Assembly (NCBI RefSeq): GCF_018138715.1
Contig: NZ_JAGSHX010000006.1
Coordinates: forward strand, 1-64,000
DNA from: Streptomyces asiaticus
GTDB lineage: Bacteria; Actinomycetota; Actinomycetes; Streptomycetales; Streptomycetaceae
Direction of reading: 5' to 3'
Length of the DNA stretch: 64,000 bases
The notes under the pieces are model-generated. The model worked only from the letters and a program-made list of their open reading frames with translations. It did no database searches and was not told where the DNA came from. Position 1 is the stretch's first letter. Every line of letters begins with the position of its first letter. Below, in pieces: positions 53,197-62,768 of this stretch. The translations under genes were made by a program, and so were the position numbers.

Positions 53197-54102
53197 ATGC
53201 CGAACTATGACGCCGTGGTTTCCGAGATTACGGAGATACGCTCGACCTATATCCGCGATCGTTTCGCTTTCGTCCCCGGCGCTCAGCTCACCAGGATCGT
53301 CAAGGGATTGGGTGCCACGGACGACGACCTCAAGAGCCTCACCACCGTCAGCGACGGGCTGAAGAGCGACCCGACCCTCCCGTTCCGAAAGACCAGGACC
53401 GGCCGCTTCGGTTTCGACCCATGGTCCATGCGGGTGCGGCGGCTCGAATTCCAGCCGTTCATGCTGTCCATGGAGGACGACTTCGTACGGCACGATTCCG
53501 GCCAAGTGCGCAACTTCGACGAGATTCAGAACGACCTACAGCTCAACACCGCCCTGCAAGCGCTTCTCGTCTTCAAGTTCATGGTCTTCGAAGGCGTGAC
53601 GGTCACCCACCGGCCGAAACTGGACTACGACAGCGACCAGTGGATCTGCACCCTACTCAACGTGAGGACCATCACCGACGGTGACCTGATCGGTGAGCCG
53701 GCGCTCGAAGGGGTACACAGCGACGGCGTCGACCACACCATGACGACCTACCTGGGCAGCGAGAACATGACGGGCGACAGCGCCGTCACGTTCCTGCACG
53801 ACATGCGCGAGGTGAACGGCACCCGATGGCACGACACGGACGCCGACCTGGTTCGCGCCAAGGCGCAGCACCGTGACTTCCTCGACACGTGCCTGATCGT
53901 CGACCACGAGAGCAAGCACAGCGTCTCGACCTTGTACGCCGCCGACAAGTCGAAGCCCGCCACACGAGATCTGCTGGCCTTCCTGACCCGCAAGCCGGTG
54001 GCCGAAGGACACCACTCGCACTCCTTCGATTCGCTCGAGCCGCACCGGGAGCTTCCCATGACGGTCGGCCTGCGCCTCCTCGACAGCACACCATCCAGGT
54101 AG
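53197..54102 (+). CDS. 2-Oxoglutarate/Fe(II) dioxygenase of the isoleucine-hydroxylase type
   Basis: A 301-residue protein starting at ATG 53197, ten bases after GGAGGG; an in-frame ATG at 53179 lies before that site and is less likely. It resembles the 2OG-Fe dioxygenase family that includes the Bacillus L-isoleucine 4-hydroxylase (IDO). The facial triad can be placed at His174 and Asp176 in EGVHSDGVDH and His241 in ESKHSVSTL. Family members hydroxylate free aliphatic amino acids such as isoleucine, leucine or methionine at carbon. Here it may hydroxylate an NRPS building block, including the unusual amino acid proposed for the 20-26 kb operon, or act on a later intermediate. It stands alone, divergent from the PKS genes. 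Confidence 0.82.
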   Translation: MPNYDAVVSEITEIRSTYIRDRFAFVPGAQLTRIVKGLGATDDDLKSLTTVSDGLKSDPTLPFRKTRTGRFGFDPWSMRVRRLEFQPFMLSMEDDFVRHDSGQVRNFDEIQNDLQLNTALQALLVFKFMVFEGVTVTHRPKLDYDSDQWICTLLNVRTITDGDLIGEPALEGVHSDGVDHTMTTYLGSENMTGDSAVTFLHDMREVNGTRWHDTDADLVRAKAQHRDFLDTCLIVDHESKHSVSTLYAADKSKPATRDLLAFLTRKPVAEGHHSHSFDSLEPHRELPMTVGLRLLDSTPSR

Positions 54103-54129
54103 CGGCCGCGCCGCGTCAGGCCGGAAGAG

Positions 54130-55056
54130 TCACGAGGCGGCCCACAAGTCGCGGAGGGATCGCTCCAGCGGCACCCGCGGGGACCAGCCCAGCAGACCGC
54201 GCGCGAGCCGGATGTCGGCCTGGGTCCACGCGCCACCCTTGCTGTGTACCGGGGCCTGCCCCTTCCGCACCAGGTGCGGGGGCACCCCCGACACGGAGAC
54301 GAGAATTCCGGCGAGCTCCCGCATGCTGGTTGCGGTCCCTGAACCGATGTTGATCAGGCGCCCGGTCGCCCGTGTGCCCGCCGCCAGCACCACGGCCTCG
54401 GCGATGTCACGTACGTCGACGAAGTCGCGCTGGTCGTCGACGACGGTCAGGGTGAGCGGAGCGTCCTCGCTTGTGGCGCGCAGTTGGGCGGCGAGTCGGC
54501 CGAGGAAGCCGTGCAGCGGGGCGCCGGGTCCGCAGCCATTGGTGAGGCGGAGCACGCAGCCGTCCACGCGCCCCGCCTCCGTGGCGTCCAGGACGATTCG
54601 GCTGCCGGCCAGCTTGGTGCGCGCGTAGAGGCTGCCAGGGGCGGTCGGGTGGTCCTCCGCGATGGCCGTGCCCTCCGGGACGGGGCCGTACTCGTGCACG
54701 GTGCCGAGTTGCAGCAGCCTCGGCCGTCGGCGGAGCGTCGAGACGGCGCGCACCAGCTGGTCGACGAGCAGGACATGCTCGGCCGTCATCCGTTCCTCGC
54801 CGTCCGCCCCGATGTCGCCCGCCGCGTTGACGACGAGATCGGCGGAGCCCACGGCCTCGGCGATGTCCTCGACCGTCGCGGATGCCACGTCGAGCGGAAG
54901 GAAGCGGGCCCCGGGAATCGGTTGAACGGATTTTCTCGCCACGGCCAGGACGTCATATCCATGTGCGGCCAGCGCCGTGCAGATGTGCCGTCCCAGGAAT
55001 CCGGTGCCGCCGATGACGACGGCGGAGCTCGCGTGCGCATCGTTCACGTCGTTCAC
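54130..55056 (-). CDS. dTDP-4-keto-6-deoxyhexose 4-ketoreductase (SDR/NAD-epimerase family)
   Basis: A 308-residue extended-SDR protein starting at GTG 55056, overlapping the upstream epimerase stop by four bases. It has the cofactor motif GGTGFLGRH (17-25) and a YARTK catalytic pair. Its size and gene context match the 4-ketoreductases that perform the last step to dTDP-dideoxyhexoses. It is the last gene of the leftward sugar operon and convergent with the oxygenase. The configuration it sets at C4 cannot be read from sequence. Confidence 0.83.
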   Translation of the reverse strand: MNDVNDAHASSAVVIGGTGFLGRHICTALAAHGYDVLAVARKSVQPIPGARFLPLDVASATVEDIAEAVGSADLVVNAAGDIGADGEERMTAEHVLLVDQLVRAVSTLRRRPRLLQLGTVHEYGPVPEGTAIAEDHPTAPGSLYARTKLAGSRIVLDATEAGRVDGCVLRLTNGCGPGAPLHGFLGRLAAQLRATSEDAPLTLTVVDDQRDFVDVRDIAEAVVLAAGTRATGRLINIGSGTATSMRELAGILVSVSGVPPHLVRKGQAPVHSKGGAWTQADIRLARGLLGWSPRVPLERSLRDLWAAS

Positions 55057-55661
55057 CGTGCCCTGTCACCCCTGTCCACGTGCAGCGCCCGGCACGCCTC
55101 GTACGACGGCAGCACGTCGGCGCGGCGGGCCTCGGCCAGCGTCGGCGCGTCCCGGTCACGTGGGGAGACCAGGTACTCCGTGCCGTCGGGCCAGGGCAGC
55201 CCGAGCGCCGGGTCGAAGGCGTCGATCTCGTGCTCGGCGGCCGGGTCGTACTCCACCGACGTCACATAGGCGGCCACCGTGTTGTCCCGCAGGGCGATGA
55301 ACGCGTGCCCGAGTCCCTCCTCCAGGTACACCGCACGGCAGGAGTCGGGGTTCAGCCGGGTGCTGTCCCAGCGGCCGAACGTGGGAGAACCCACCCGCAG
55401 GTCGACCACCACGTCGAGCAGTTCCCCGGCGGGGCAGGTCACCACTTTGGCCTGGCCGGGCGGTACGTCCTCATAATGCACACCGCGGACGACCCCGCGC
55501 CGGGAGAAGCTGTGGTGGACCTGGCCCAGGCGCAGCGGATACCCCACGGCTTCCGAGAAGGCGGTTTCGGTGTAGTGGGCGACGAACGCGCCGCGCTGGT
55601 CGCGGTGAACCTCGGGTACGAACTCGTAGGCGCCGGACACCGCCAGCTCTCGTACCTTCAT
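55053..55661 (-). CDS. dTDP-4-keto-6-deoxyhexose 3,5-epimerase
   Basis: A 202-residue RmlC/EvaD-type epimerase. The start is ATG 55661, overlapping the glycosyltransferase stop (ATGA), and its own end overlaps the ketoreductase start. The cupin-like catalytic segment is [18 protein letters not shown], and [13 protein letters not shown] carries the second conserved histidine. It converts the D- to the L-series of 4-keto-6-deoxy sugars. With 2,3-dehydratase and 3-ketoreductase present, epimerisation at C5 of a 2-deoxy intermediate is likely, so the final sugar is probably L-configured. Confidence 0.9.
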   Translation of the reverse strand: MKVRELAVSGAYEFVPEVHRDQRGAFVAHYTETAFSEAVGYPLRLGQVHHSFSRRGVVRGVHYEDVPPGQAKVVTCPAGELLDVVVDLRVGSPTFGRWDSTRLNPDSCRAVYLEEGLGHAFIALRDNTVAAYVTSVEYDPAAEHEIDAFDPALGLPWPDGTEYLVSPRDRDAPTLAEARRADVLPSYEACRALHVDRGDRAR

Positions 55662-56911
55662 CGGCGACGCTCCGCGGTGAGGTTTTCCAGTACGGGTACC
55701 AGATCGTGTGGGGTGGGCGCGTTCAGGTTCTCCTGGCGCAGGCGCTCGGCTCCGCTCTGGAAGGAGGGGTCCTTGACCAGCCGTTGCACGCTGTCGCGCA
55801 GGACGTCGGCCGTCAGCTCGGAGGCGTGAACGGCGAGTCCCGCACCGGCCTCGGACAGGCTTGTCGCTCTGTTCCACCAGTCGGCGTAGCGGATGGTGGG
55901 GATGAACTGGGGTACGGCGTTGGCGAGTGCCGTGCTCCAGGAGCCGAAGCCGCCGTAGTGGACGACGGCCGAGGCAGTGGGAAGCAGGGCGTGCAGGGGG
56001 ACGAATTCGACGATACGGGTGTTGCCGGGGACCTTGGCGAGCTTCTCGGCTTCGTCGGGCGGCAGCGTGGCCACCACGTCAACGTCCATGTCGCCCAGCG
56101 TGTCGATCATGTCGGGAATCGGGAGGAGGGTACCGCCGACCACGGCACGCGTGGAGATGCCGGGAGTCAGGACGACGCGCGGGCGTTCGGGCGGCTCGTG
56201 CAGCCAGTCCGGGATCTCGGAGGGGCCGTTGTAGGGGAGGTAGCGGACCGGTATCCGCTCCACCGTCAACGGAAATTGGAGGGTGGTGGGTACCTGGTCG
56301 ATGGTCCACTGGCCGACCACGACCTCTTCGTCGAACGAGCTGCCGTAGCGGCTGAGGTGCTTGCCGAGCCAGTCGGCCATCGGGTCTTCACGGCGCTCCC
56401 GCGGACGTTCCGCCTGGCGTTGGAGGAAGACGTCGCGCATCGCGGAGTGGTTGTCGAAACACCACAGCAGCCGGGCGTGGGCCGCGCCGACGACGCGCGC
56501 CGCCACCGGTCCTGCGTAGGTGAGGGGTTCCCAGATGACCAGGTCGGGTCGCCAGCGGCGGGCATACTCAACCAGGTCGGGGATCATGGGGTCGTTGTAG
56601 ACCTGGTGCGAGAACATGACACTGACCCGGAGCTTCGCCAGCGCCTGCTCCCACGAGTGCGCTTCGAGGGTCGGGTTGGACCAGTCGGACAGCGGGTTCT
56701 CCAGCGAGCCGCGGTTCCGCGCCAGCATCTCGTGGAAGTTGTGGTCCTCACCGACACGGACCGCGGTCAGGCCCATGCTCTTGATGGCGCCCGCCAGCGC
56801 GGGGCTGCTGGCGACCTGGACGTCGTGGCCCGCGCCGGACAGGGACCAGGCAAGCGGCACCATGGACAGCAGATGCGACCTGTCAGAGAGGGTCACGAAA
56901 AGCACACGCAT
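55658..56911 (-). CDS. EryCIII/DesVII-like glycosyltransferase
   Basis: A 417-residue GT-B family 1 enzyme starting at ATG 56911 after AAGGAG. N-terminal [13 protein letters not shown] carries the presumed catalytic histidine. The segments [16 protein letters not shown] and [21 protein letters not shown] are typical of macrolide deoxysugar transferases such as EryCIII and DesVII; the usual HHGG is HYGG here. It would transfer the 2,6-dideoxyhexose to a hydroxyl of the polyketide-peptide. EryCIII and DesVII need a P450-like helper protein (EryCII, DesVIII); no such gene lies in this window. The gene is placed between the type II thioesterase and the epimerase in the sugar operon. Confidence 0.92.
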   Translation of the reverse strand: MRVLFVTLSDRSHLLSMVPLAWSLSGAGHDVQVASSPALAGAIKSMGLTAVRVGEDHNFHEMLARNRGSLENPLSDWSNPTLEAHSWEQALAKLRVSVMFSHQVYNDPMIPDLVEYARRWRPDLVIWEPLTYAGPVAARVVGAAHARLLWCFDNHSAMRDVFLQRQAERPRERREDPMADWLGKHLSRYGSSFDEEVVVGQWTIDQVPTTLQFPLTVERIPVRYLPYNGPSEIPDWLHEPPERPRVVLTPGISTRAVVGGTLLPIPDMIDTLGDMDVDVVATLPPDEAEKLAKVPGNTRIVEFVPLHALLPTASAVVHYGGFGSWSTALANAVPQFIPTIRYADWWNRATSLSEAGAGLAVHASELTADVLRDSVQRLVKDPSFQSGAERLRQENLNAPTPHDLVPVLENLTAERRR

Positions 56912-56925
56912 CGTCGGGCTCTCCT

Positions 56926-57723
56926 TCAGCCGATGGTCTGTCCGCCGCGGGTTCGCGCCGCGCACAGGGTGTCCGTGATCGCCGCGGCCACCGCTGTCCC
57001 GTGCTCGGCGACATAGAAGTGGCCCCCGGGGAAGACGCGCAGGTCGAAGCTGCCCGCGGTGTGCTCCCGCCAGCTCGCCGCCTCCTCGACCGAGACGTGG
57101 TCGTCGGCTTCGCCGGTGAGTGCGACGATGTCGCACCGCAGTGCCGTGCCGGGCTCTGTCCTGTAGGTCTCGGACGCCTTGTAGTCGCTGCGGATCGACG
57201 GCAGGGCCAATTGCAGCAGTTCGCGTTCGTCGAGGATCTGCGCGTCGGTGCCACTGAGCCGTCGCAGCTCGGCGACAAGCCCGGCGTCGTCGAGACGGTG
57301 GATGTCCCGGCCGCGCTGGAGCGAAGGCGCGGGCCTGGCGGAGGCGAAGAGCGCCAGGGGTGTGATCCCCAGCTCTCGTTCGAGCAGCATGGCCAGTTCG
57401 AATCCGACGGCGGCGCCCATGCTGTGACCGAACAGCGCGACGGGACGCTTGGCGGCGAGCGGCTTCAGCACATCGAAGACGGCTCGCGCCATCTCGGGGA
57501 CGCTCTCGATGCACGGCTCGCTCAGCCGGTCCTGTCGCCCCGGGTACTGGACGACCACGGCCTCCACAGTCGAAGGCAGCAGCTCGGAGAGCGGGAAGTA
57601 GAAACTCGCGGTTCCCCCGGCGTGCGGCAGACACACCAGGCTGATATCGGCCTCCGGGTTCGGATGGAACCTGCGGAACCACCGGCTCTCACCGGCAGTG
57701 GGCAACGCCATGGCTCTCGTCAT
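56926..57723 (-). CDS. Type II (editing) thioesterase
   Basis: A 265-residue alpha/beta-hydrolase starting at ATG 57723; ATG 57711 is a possible alternative. It has the N-terminal LVCLPHAGG segment, the nucleophile motif GHSMG, an acidic TGEADDHV segment and the distal GGHFY histidine of GrsT-like thioesterases. Its role is to clear misprimed or stalled acyl groups from carrier domains. This is distinct from the releasing thioesterase fused to the NRPS. It lies 14 bases upstream of the glycosyltransferase in the same operon. Confidence 0.93.
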   Translation of the reverse strand: MTRAMALPTAGESRWFRRFHPNPEADISLVCLPHAGGTASFYFPLSELLPSTVEAVVVQYPGRQDRLSEPCIESVPEMARAVFDVLKPLAAKRPVALFGHSMGAAVGFELAMLLERELGITPLALFASARPAPSLQRGRDIHRLDDAGLVAELRRLSGTDAQILDERELLQLALPSIRSDYKASETYRTEPGTALRCDIVALTGEADDHVSVEEAASWREHTAGSFDLRVFPGGHFYVAEHGTAVAAAITDTLCAARTRGGQTIG

Positions 57724-57802
57724 TCCCTTCTCTGGTGTTCCTGTCCTCTCGTGGACGAGAGATTCCCTCAGCTTCGAGAGTTCCCTTCCGCGCGCCCACC
57801 CA

Positions 57803-58780
57803 CTATCTACTCACCTTCAGTGGCTCCCACCAATCGCGCCGCCCCGCATACCATTTCACGGTATCCGCCAGGCCCTCCTCGAGGGACACGGCGGGCCGGT
57901 AGCCGAGTTCGCCGGAAATCTTGGTGATGTCCAGCGAATAGCGACGGTCATGTCCCTTTCTGTCCGGCACCTTCCGCACCATCGACCAGTCGGCGCCGAG
58001 CAATGCGAGTATTCTCTCCGTGAGCTCCCGATTGGCCAGTTCCGTACCACCGCCGATGTTGTACACCTCCCCCGCCAGGCCCCTATCCGCGACCAGGGCG
58101 ACGCCCCGGCAGTGGTCTTCGACATGCAACCAGTCCCGCACGTTCGCGCCGTCGCCGTACAGCGGCACCGGCTCACCATCCATGAGGTTGGTGATGAACC
58201 GCGGGATGGCCTTCTCCGGATGCTGGTAGGGACCGTAATTATTGGCGCACCGGGTCACGCACACGGGAAGCCCGTGGGTGCGGTAAAAGGCCCGTGCCAG
58301 GAGATCGGACGATGCCTTGGACGCGGAATAGGGAGAGTTGGGATCGAGTGGTTCGTGCTCGGTCCAAGAACCCCGGTCGATAGAGCCGTACACCTCGTCC
58401 GTGGAGACGTGGACGAATTTCGCCACCTCGGCTTCGGCCGCCGCCTCAAGGAGAGTGTGTGTGCCCAGCACATTGGTCCTGACGAACTCCTCGGCGCCCG
58501 CTATGGAACGGTCGACGTGCGATTCGGCGGCGAAGTGGACTACCTGGTCGGCCCCGCGCAACAGGTCGTTGACGAGCGCCGCGTCGCAGATATCACCCCG
58601 CACGAAGCGCAGCCGGGGACTGGTGGCAACTTCCGCCAGGTTGGCCTCGTTGCCGGCGTAGGTGAGCTTGTCGACCACCACCACCTCCGCGTCCACCAGG
58701 GCCTCGTACGCCCCTGTCAGTGCCTGACGGACGAAGTGCGAGCCGATGAAGCCCGCGCCGCCAGTCACGACTATGCGCAT
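57803..58780 (-). CDS. rmlB: dTDP-glucose 4,6-dehydratase
   Basis: A 325-residue extended SDR starting at ATG 58780. Motifs: GGAGFIGSH at the N-terminus, TDEVYG, YSASK catalytic Tyr-Lys, and RCANNYGPYQ. It converts dTDP-glucose to dTDP-4-keto-6-deoxyglucose, the branch point for all deoxyhexoses of the cluster. It follows the thymidylyltransferase by 12 bases. Confidence 0.96.
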   Translation of the reverse strand: MRIVVTGGAGFIGSHFVRQALTGAYEALVDAEVVVVDKLTYAGNEANLAEVATSPRLRFVRGDICDAALVNDLLRGADQVVHFAAESHVDRSIAGAEEFVRTNVLGTHTLLEAAAEAEVAKFVHVSTDEVYGSIDRGSWTEHEPLDPNSPYSASKASSDLLARAFYRTHGLPVCVTRCANNYGPYQHPEKAIPRFITNLMDGEPVPLYGDGANVRDWLHVEDHCRGVALVADRGLAGEVYNIGGGTELANRELTERILALLGADWSMVRKVPDRKGHDRRYSLDITKISGELGYRPAVSLEEGLADTVKWYAGRRDWWEPLKVSR

Positions 58781-58792
58781 GAGTTCTTCCCC

Positions 58793-59665
58793 TCAGCGGT
58801 TTTCGGCCGTGATGTCCATGAGATACTTTCCGTAGTCCGTGTGTCGCAGTTGTTCGCCGAGCTCGTAACAGGCCGCGGCGTCGATGAACCCCATGCGGAA
58901 GGCGATCTCTTCGAGACAGGCGATCCGCACTCCTTGGCGCTGTTCGAGGAGCTGGACGTACTGTCCGGCCTGGAGCAGCGAATCATGCGTTCCGGTGTCG
59001 AGCCAGGCGAAGCCGCGGCCCAGGCTGATCAGCCTGGCTTTCCCGCGCTCCAGATAGACCCGGTTGACGTCGGTGATCTCCAGTTCGCCGCGCTCGGACG
59101 GCCGGATATTCTTGGCGATGTCCACGACGTCGTTGTCATAGAGATAGAGTCCGGTGATCGCCAGATTTGACGTGGGCTCCGCCGGCTTCTCCTCCAGGTG
59201 GATCAGCCGGCCCCGCTCGTCCATGGTGCCAACGCCATAGCGCTCCGGGTCCTTGACCGGGTAGCCGAAGAGCACGCAGCCGTCGATGTTGCCTGCCTCC
59301 CGGTGCAGCATCCTCGAAAAACCGGGACCATGGAAGATGTTGTCCCCGAGCACGAGTGCCACGGGCTCGTCCCCGATGAATTCCGCACCGATGACGAAGG
59401 CTTCGGCGATTCCGTTCGCCGCACGCTGCTCCGCGTACTCGATCGACATCCCCAGTTGGCTGCCGTCGCCCAGGAGCACACGGAACAAGTCCAGATGGCG
59501 CGGAGTCGATATGACGAGGATTTCCCTGATCCCGCCGAGCATGAGCACCGACAGCGGATAGTAGACCATCGGCTTGTTGTAGACGGGCAGGATCTGCTTC
59601 GACACCGCATGCGTCAATGGATGCAGCCGGGTACCGCTCCCGCCCGCGAGGACTATCCCCTTCAT
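58793..59665 (-). CDS. rmlA: Glucose-1-phosphate thymidylyltransferase
   Basis: A 290-residue nucleotidyltransferase starting at ATG 59665. The N-terminal LAGGSGTRLHPLT signature, the LGDNIF segment and the EKPAEPTSNLAITGLYLYD stretch identify the RmlA family. It makes dTDP-glucose from glucose-1-phosphate and dTTP, the first dedicated step of the sugar pathway. It lies 25 bases downstream of the MbtH-like gene. Confidence 0.96.
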   Translation of the reverse strand: MKGIVLAGGSGTRLHPLTHAVSKQILPVYNKPMVYYPLSVLMLGGIREILVISTPRHLDLFRVLLGDGSQLGMSIEYAEQRAANGIAEAFVIGAEFIGDEPVALVLGDNIFHGPGFSRMLHREAGNIDGCVLFGYPVKDPERYGVGTMDERGRLIHLEEKPAEPTSNLAITGLYLYDNDVVDIAKNIRPSERGELEITDVNRVYLERGKARLISLGRGFAWLDTGTHDSLLQAGQYVQLLEQRQGVRIACLEEIAFRMGFIDAAACYELGEQLRHTDYGKYLMDITAENR

Positions 59666-59690
59666 GCCGTAACGCGCGCCGAGGACGGGC

Positions 59691-59897
59691 TCAGCCGCCC
59701 ATCGCCTCGATCAGGCTCTTGGGCCGCATGTCCGTCCAGTTCTCCTCGATGTACGCCAGGCACGCTTCACGGGTGTCCTTGCCGTGGGCGACATGCCAGC
59801 CCTCGGGCACGTCCGCGAAGGCGGGCCACAGCGAATGCTGCCCCTCGTCGTTGACCAGCACCAAGAACTCGGCGTCGGGGTCGTCGAAAGGATTCAC
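59691..59897 (-). CDS. MbtH-like protein
   Basis: A 68-residue protein starting at GTG 59897. It carries the invariant features of the family: [19 protein letters not shown] and the C-terminal [12 protein letters not shown]. MbtH-like proteins bind NRPS adenylation domains and are often needed for their solubility and activity. It is the first gene of the leftward operon that continues with deoxysugar genes, so chaperone and sugar supply share one promoter with an upstream element at 59979-60002. Confidence 0.96.
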   Translation of the reverse strand: MNPFDDPDAEFLVLVNDEGQHSLWPAFADVPEGWHVAHGKDTREACLAYIEENWTDMRPKSLIEAMGG

Positions 59898-59978
59898 GCC
59901 AGTCTCTGCCTCTCATGCCGTCCTGCGGTGGACAGGCCACCTGAACGCCACCATCCTCACGTGCCCCGGCGGGAGGGG

Positions 59979-60002
59979 CGTCCGCGAGAGCCACAGTTAC
60001 AG
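59979..60002 (-). promoter_or_regulatory. Conserved cluster upstream element, copy f (MbtH-sugar operon)
   Basis: The minus-strand sequence carries GTAACTGTGG and ends in CGCGGACG. It lies 82 bases upstream of the MbtH-like start in the 297-base gap before the divergent 2,3-dehydratase. No second copy facing the dehydratase was found, so this one may serve both directions or the dehydratase may use a different promoter. Confidence 0.72.
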
Positions 60003-60194
60003 GTCCCGTCACACCCTGAACCGGTGCCAGGCAATCCCTCCTATGGCACTCTTGCTGCGCAACAGCCGCCGCAAGATCCGCCCTTTGTACCCACCGTTGG
60101 GTGGCGGCGCGGTGCCGATGTCGCGCACCAGGCGGCCCGCGGATCGCCGAGCGCTCGGCGGCCGTGTATCCCGGAACGAGTAGAGGCGGAGTCG

Positions 60195-61568
60195 ATGACC
60201 GCGACAGGTCTGATGTTGCCGTCCCGCACCGCGGAGCCCCGTAGCGTGTCGAGGCTTGCCGCTTCCGCCGCCGCGGTCGACGGCGGGGTGATGAGTAACC
60301 CGGAGGTGCTGGCGTGGCTCGACAGACGTCGTCGCGAGCACGCGCAGCGAGTGGAGCGGGTGCCGTTCGCCGCCTTGCGCGGCTGGGGCTTCGACGAACG
60401 GACGGGCGATCTGCGGCACGCGAGCGGACGGTTCTTCTCGGTGCACGGGCTGCGGGTGCGATCGGACTTCGGCCCGGTGTCCGCATGGTCGCAGCCGATC
60501 ATCCGACAGCCGGAGATCGGCCTTCTCGGCATCGCGCTGCGGGACTTCGACGGTGTGCCGCATCTGCTGATGCAGGCGAAGCCCGAACCGGGGAACGTCA
60601 ACGGCGTGCAGCTGTCGCCGACGGTGCAGGCGACCAAGAGCAACTACTCGCGGGTGCACGGTGGTTCCGCCGTCCCCTATCTGAAGCTCTTCCGCCGCGC
60701 GGCACCCGAATCCGTCGTCGCGGACGTTCTACAGTCGGAACAGGGCTCGTGGTTCCTGCGCAAGCGCAATCGCAACATGGTCGTGGAGGTCGGCCCCGAG
60801 GCCGAGGCGGGTGAGGACTTCGCCTGGCTGACGCTGGGACAAGTCCACGCGCTACTGCGGCAGGACAACCTGGTCAACATGGACGCGCGGACTGTCCTGT
60901 CCTGCCTTCCGGACTGGCGGCAGGAGGACACGCGGCGGGCGCTCCACACGGACCGGGAGATCCGTAGCTGGATCACGCGGCGCCGGGCCGAGCACGAGGT
61001 CGAGGTGGTGCCGATCGGCCTCGCGGAGACCGCGGGCTGGCACCGCACCGCGGACGAGGTGGCCCATGAGCGGGCGCTGTACTTCAAGGTGGTGGCGGTC
61101 GATGTCTCCTCGCGCCGGCGTGAGGTGCCCTCCTGGTCCCAGCCGCTGCTCGAACCGCACGGCACTGGAGTCGTGGCCCTGTTCGTCCGCCGTGTCGGCG
61201 GTGTACCGCACGCGCTGCTGCGGGCGCGGGCGGAGCCGGGATTCCTCGACGTGGTCGAGCTCGGCCCCACGGTGCAGTGCGTGCCGGAGAACTACACCCA
61301 TCTGCCCGCCGCCGACCAGCCGCCCTATCTCGCCGAGGCACTGGCCCGCGCCGACGGCGCCGCCTACGACGTGGTCCTGTCGGAGGAAGGCGGCCGGTTC
61401 CGGAACGCCCAGAGCCGTTATCTGATCATCGAGGCGGAGAGCGACCTCCCCACCGTATCGGACGATTTCCGTTGGGTGACACCATGTCAGTTGGACGAAC
61501 TGCTCCACTACAGTCATCACGTGAATGTGCAGGCCAGGACCCTGGTGGCGGCACTGCGGGCGTTGTGA
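60195..61568 (+). CDS. NDP-hexose 2,3-dehydratase
   Basis: A 457-residue protein starting at ATG 60195 after GGAG. It shows the two-fold internal repeat of this family: WLDRRRREH ... WSQPI in the first half and WITRRRAEH ... WSQPL in the second. TylX3, SpnO and Gra-orf27 are examples; they remove the C2 hydroxyl of 4-keto-6-deoxyhexoses and start 2-deoxygenation. The product is an unstable 3,4-diketo sugar that needs immediate reduction, and the next gene, overlapping by four bases, encodes the matching reductase. Confidence 0.94.
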   Translation: MTATGLMLPSRTAEPRSVSRLAASAAAVDGGVMSNPEVLAWLDRRRREHAQRVERVPFAALRGWGFDERTGDLRHASGRFFSVHGLRVRSDFGPVSAWSQPIIRQPEIGLLGIALRDFDGVPHLLMQAKPEPGNVNGVQLSPTVQATKSNYSRVHGGSAVPYLKLFRRAAPESVVADVLQSEQGSWFLRKRNRNMVVEVGPEAEAGEDFAWLTLGQVHALLRQDNLVNMDARTVLSCLPDWRQEDTRRALHTDREIRSWITRRRAEHEVEVVPIGLAETAGWHRTADEVAHERALYFKVVAVDVSSRRREVPSWSQPLLEPHGTGVVALFVRRVGGVPHALLRARAEPGFLDVVELGPTVQCVPENYTHLPAADQPPYLAEALARADGAAYDVVLSEEGGRFRNAQSRYLIIEAESDLPTVSDDFRWVTPCQLDELLHYSHHVNVQARTLVAALRAL

Positions 61569-62581
61569 GCCCGGCCAGAGTCCGGCCATTGCGGCTGGGG
61601 GCGCTCGCCACGTCGTCGATCGCCCGCAGGCGCGTGCTACCCACCGCGGTGAGCATGCCGGAGGTCGATCTCATCGCGGTCGCCGGCAGGTGCGTGGAGA
61701 AGGCGGGCCGTTTCGCCGAGCAATTCGGCTGTGCGGCGGAGACGGACTACGCGGCGCTGCTGAAGCGCCCGGACGTGGAGGCGGTGTACATCTCGACGCC
61801 GACGGCGCTGCACCGCGCGTGGGCGGACCGCGCGCTACGCGCCGGCAAGCATGTGCTGGTCGAGAAGCCGATCGGGGTGAACGCCGACGAGGCACGCCAG
61901 TTGTACTCCCTCGCGCGGGAGCGCGGTCTGGTGCTGCGGGAGAACTTCATGTTCCCGCACCATCCGCAACACGCGTTCGCCGCCGACCTGGTGCGGCGCG
62001 GACGGATCGGCACTCCGAGCACGTTCCAGGCGTCCTTCTGCATTCCGCCGCTCCCCGCTGACGACATCCGGTACGCACCCGGCCTCGGCGGCGGGGCACT
62101 GCTCGACGTGGGCGTCTATCCGTTGCGCGCCGCGGCGCTGCTGCTGGGGCCCGGGCTGCGGGTGGCGGGGGCGACGCTGCGCACGCGTGCCTCGGACGGG
62201 CTCGACCTGTCGGGGCAGGCGTTGCTGATCTCGCCTTCTGGGGTACTGGCCCAAGTGACGTTCGGCTTCGAGCACGTGTACGCGTCGTCGTACACGCTGT
62301 GGGGAGACCGGGGTCGACTGTCGGTGACGCGCGCGTTCACTCCGCCCGCGGCTCACCAGCCGGTGCTGGTGCTGGAGGAGCAGGACCACGAGGAGCGGTT
62401 CACGCTGTCGGCGTCCGACCAACTGCGCGTCTGTCTCGAGGACTTCGTGGCCGCGGTGCGCGGGGGCGAAGTGGGCGACGGGAGCGCGGAGGCCGACAAG
62501 CGGAGAGACGCGGTCGCCCTGCTGGAGTGCGTGGACGAAGTGCGCAGACAAGCCGTGCGCGTCATGACCGATGACCGATGA
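61565..62581 (+). CDS. NDP-hexose 3-ketoreductase (Gfo/Idh/MocA family)
   Basis: A 338-residue oxidoreductase starting at GTG 61565 within the end of the 2,3-dehydratase gene. The N-terminal nucleotide-binding segment RLGALATSSIARR, the YISTPTALH motif and the conserved HVLVEKPIGVNADEA lysine-proline stretch are typical of Gfo/Idh/MocA enzymes. SpnN, TylC1-like and Gra-orf26 homologues reduce C3 after 2,3-dehydration. With the epimerase and 4-ketoreductase it completes a pathway to a neutral 2,6-dideoxyhexose. No sugar aminotransferase or sugar methyltransferase is present. Confidence 0.9.
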   Translation: MSPARVRPLRLGALATSSIARRRVLPTAVSMPEVDLIAVAGRCVEKAGRFAEQFGCAAETDYAALLKRPDVEAVYISTPTALHRAWADRALRAGKHVLVEKPIGVNADEARQLYSLARERGLVLRENFMFPHHPQHAFAADLVRRGRIGTPSTFQASFCIPPLPADDIRYAPGLGGGALLDVGVYPLRAAALLLGPGLRVAGATLRTRASDGLDLSGQALLISPSGVLAQVTFGFEHVYASSYTLWGDRGRLSVTRAFTPPAAHQPVLVLEEQDHEERFTLSASDQLRVCLEDFVAAVRGGEVGDGSAEADKRRDAVALLECVDEVRRQAVRVMTDDR

Positions 62582-62768
62582 CCGCTTATAGGCGCTGGCC
62601 GCGGCGAGGAGCGAGCAGCGGAGGGAGTCGGACATCTGGCGGCGCGGGCTACAGCTCGATGTGGAGTCCGGCCACGGCACGCGTGCGGGTACGCGGCGGC
62701 ACGGTCGGGGTCGGCCCCTCTCCCTCGGCGCGCCGCGCCGCGCCGCCGTGGCCACGGACCCGCAGCGC

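Noticed and set aside
60060..60125. A possible upstream element facing the 2,3-dehydratase (segment ending in CCGATG)
   Set aside because: Only the last six bases agree; the GTAAC core is absent.
62582..62768. GC-rich repeats between the ketoreductase and HHE genes as a terminator
   Set aside because: The region is GC-rich throughout and I could not find a clear stem-loop followed by a T-run.
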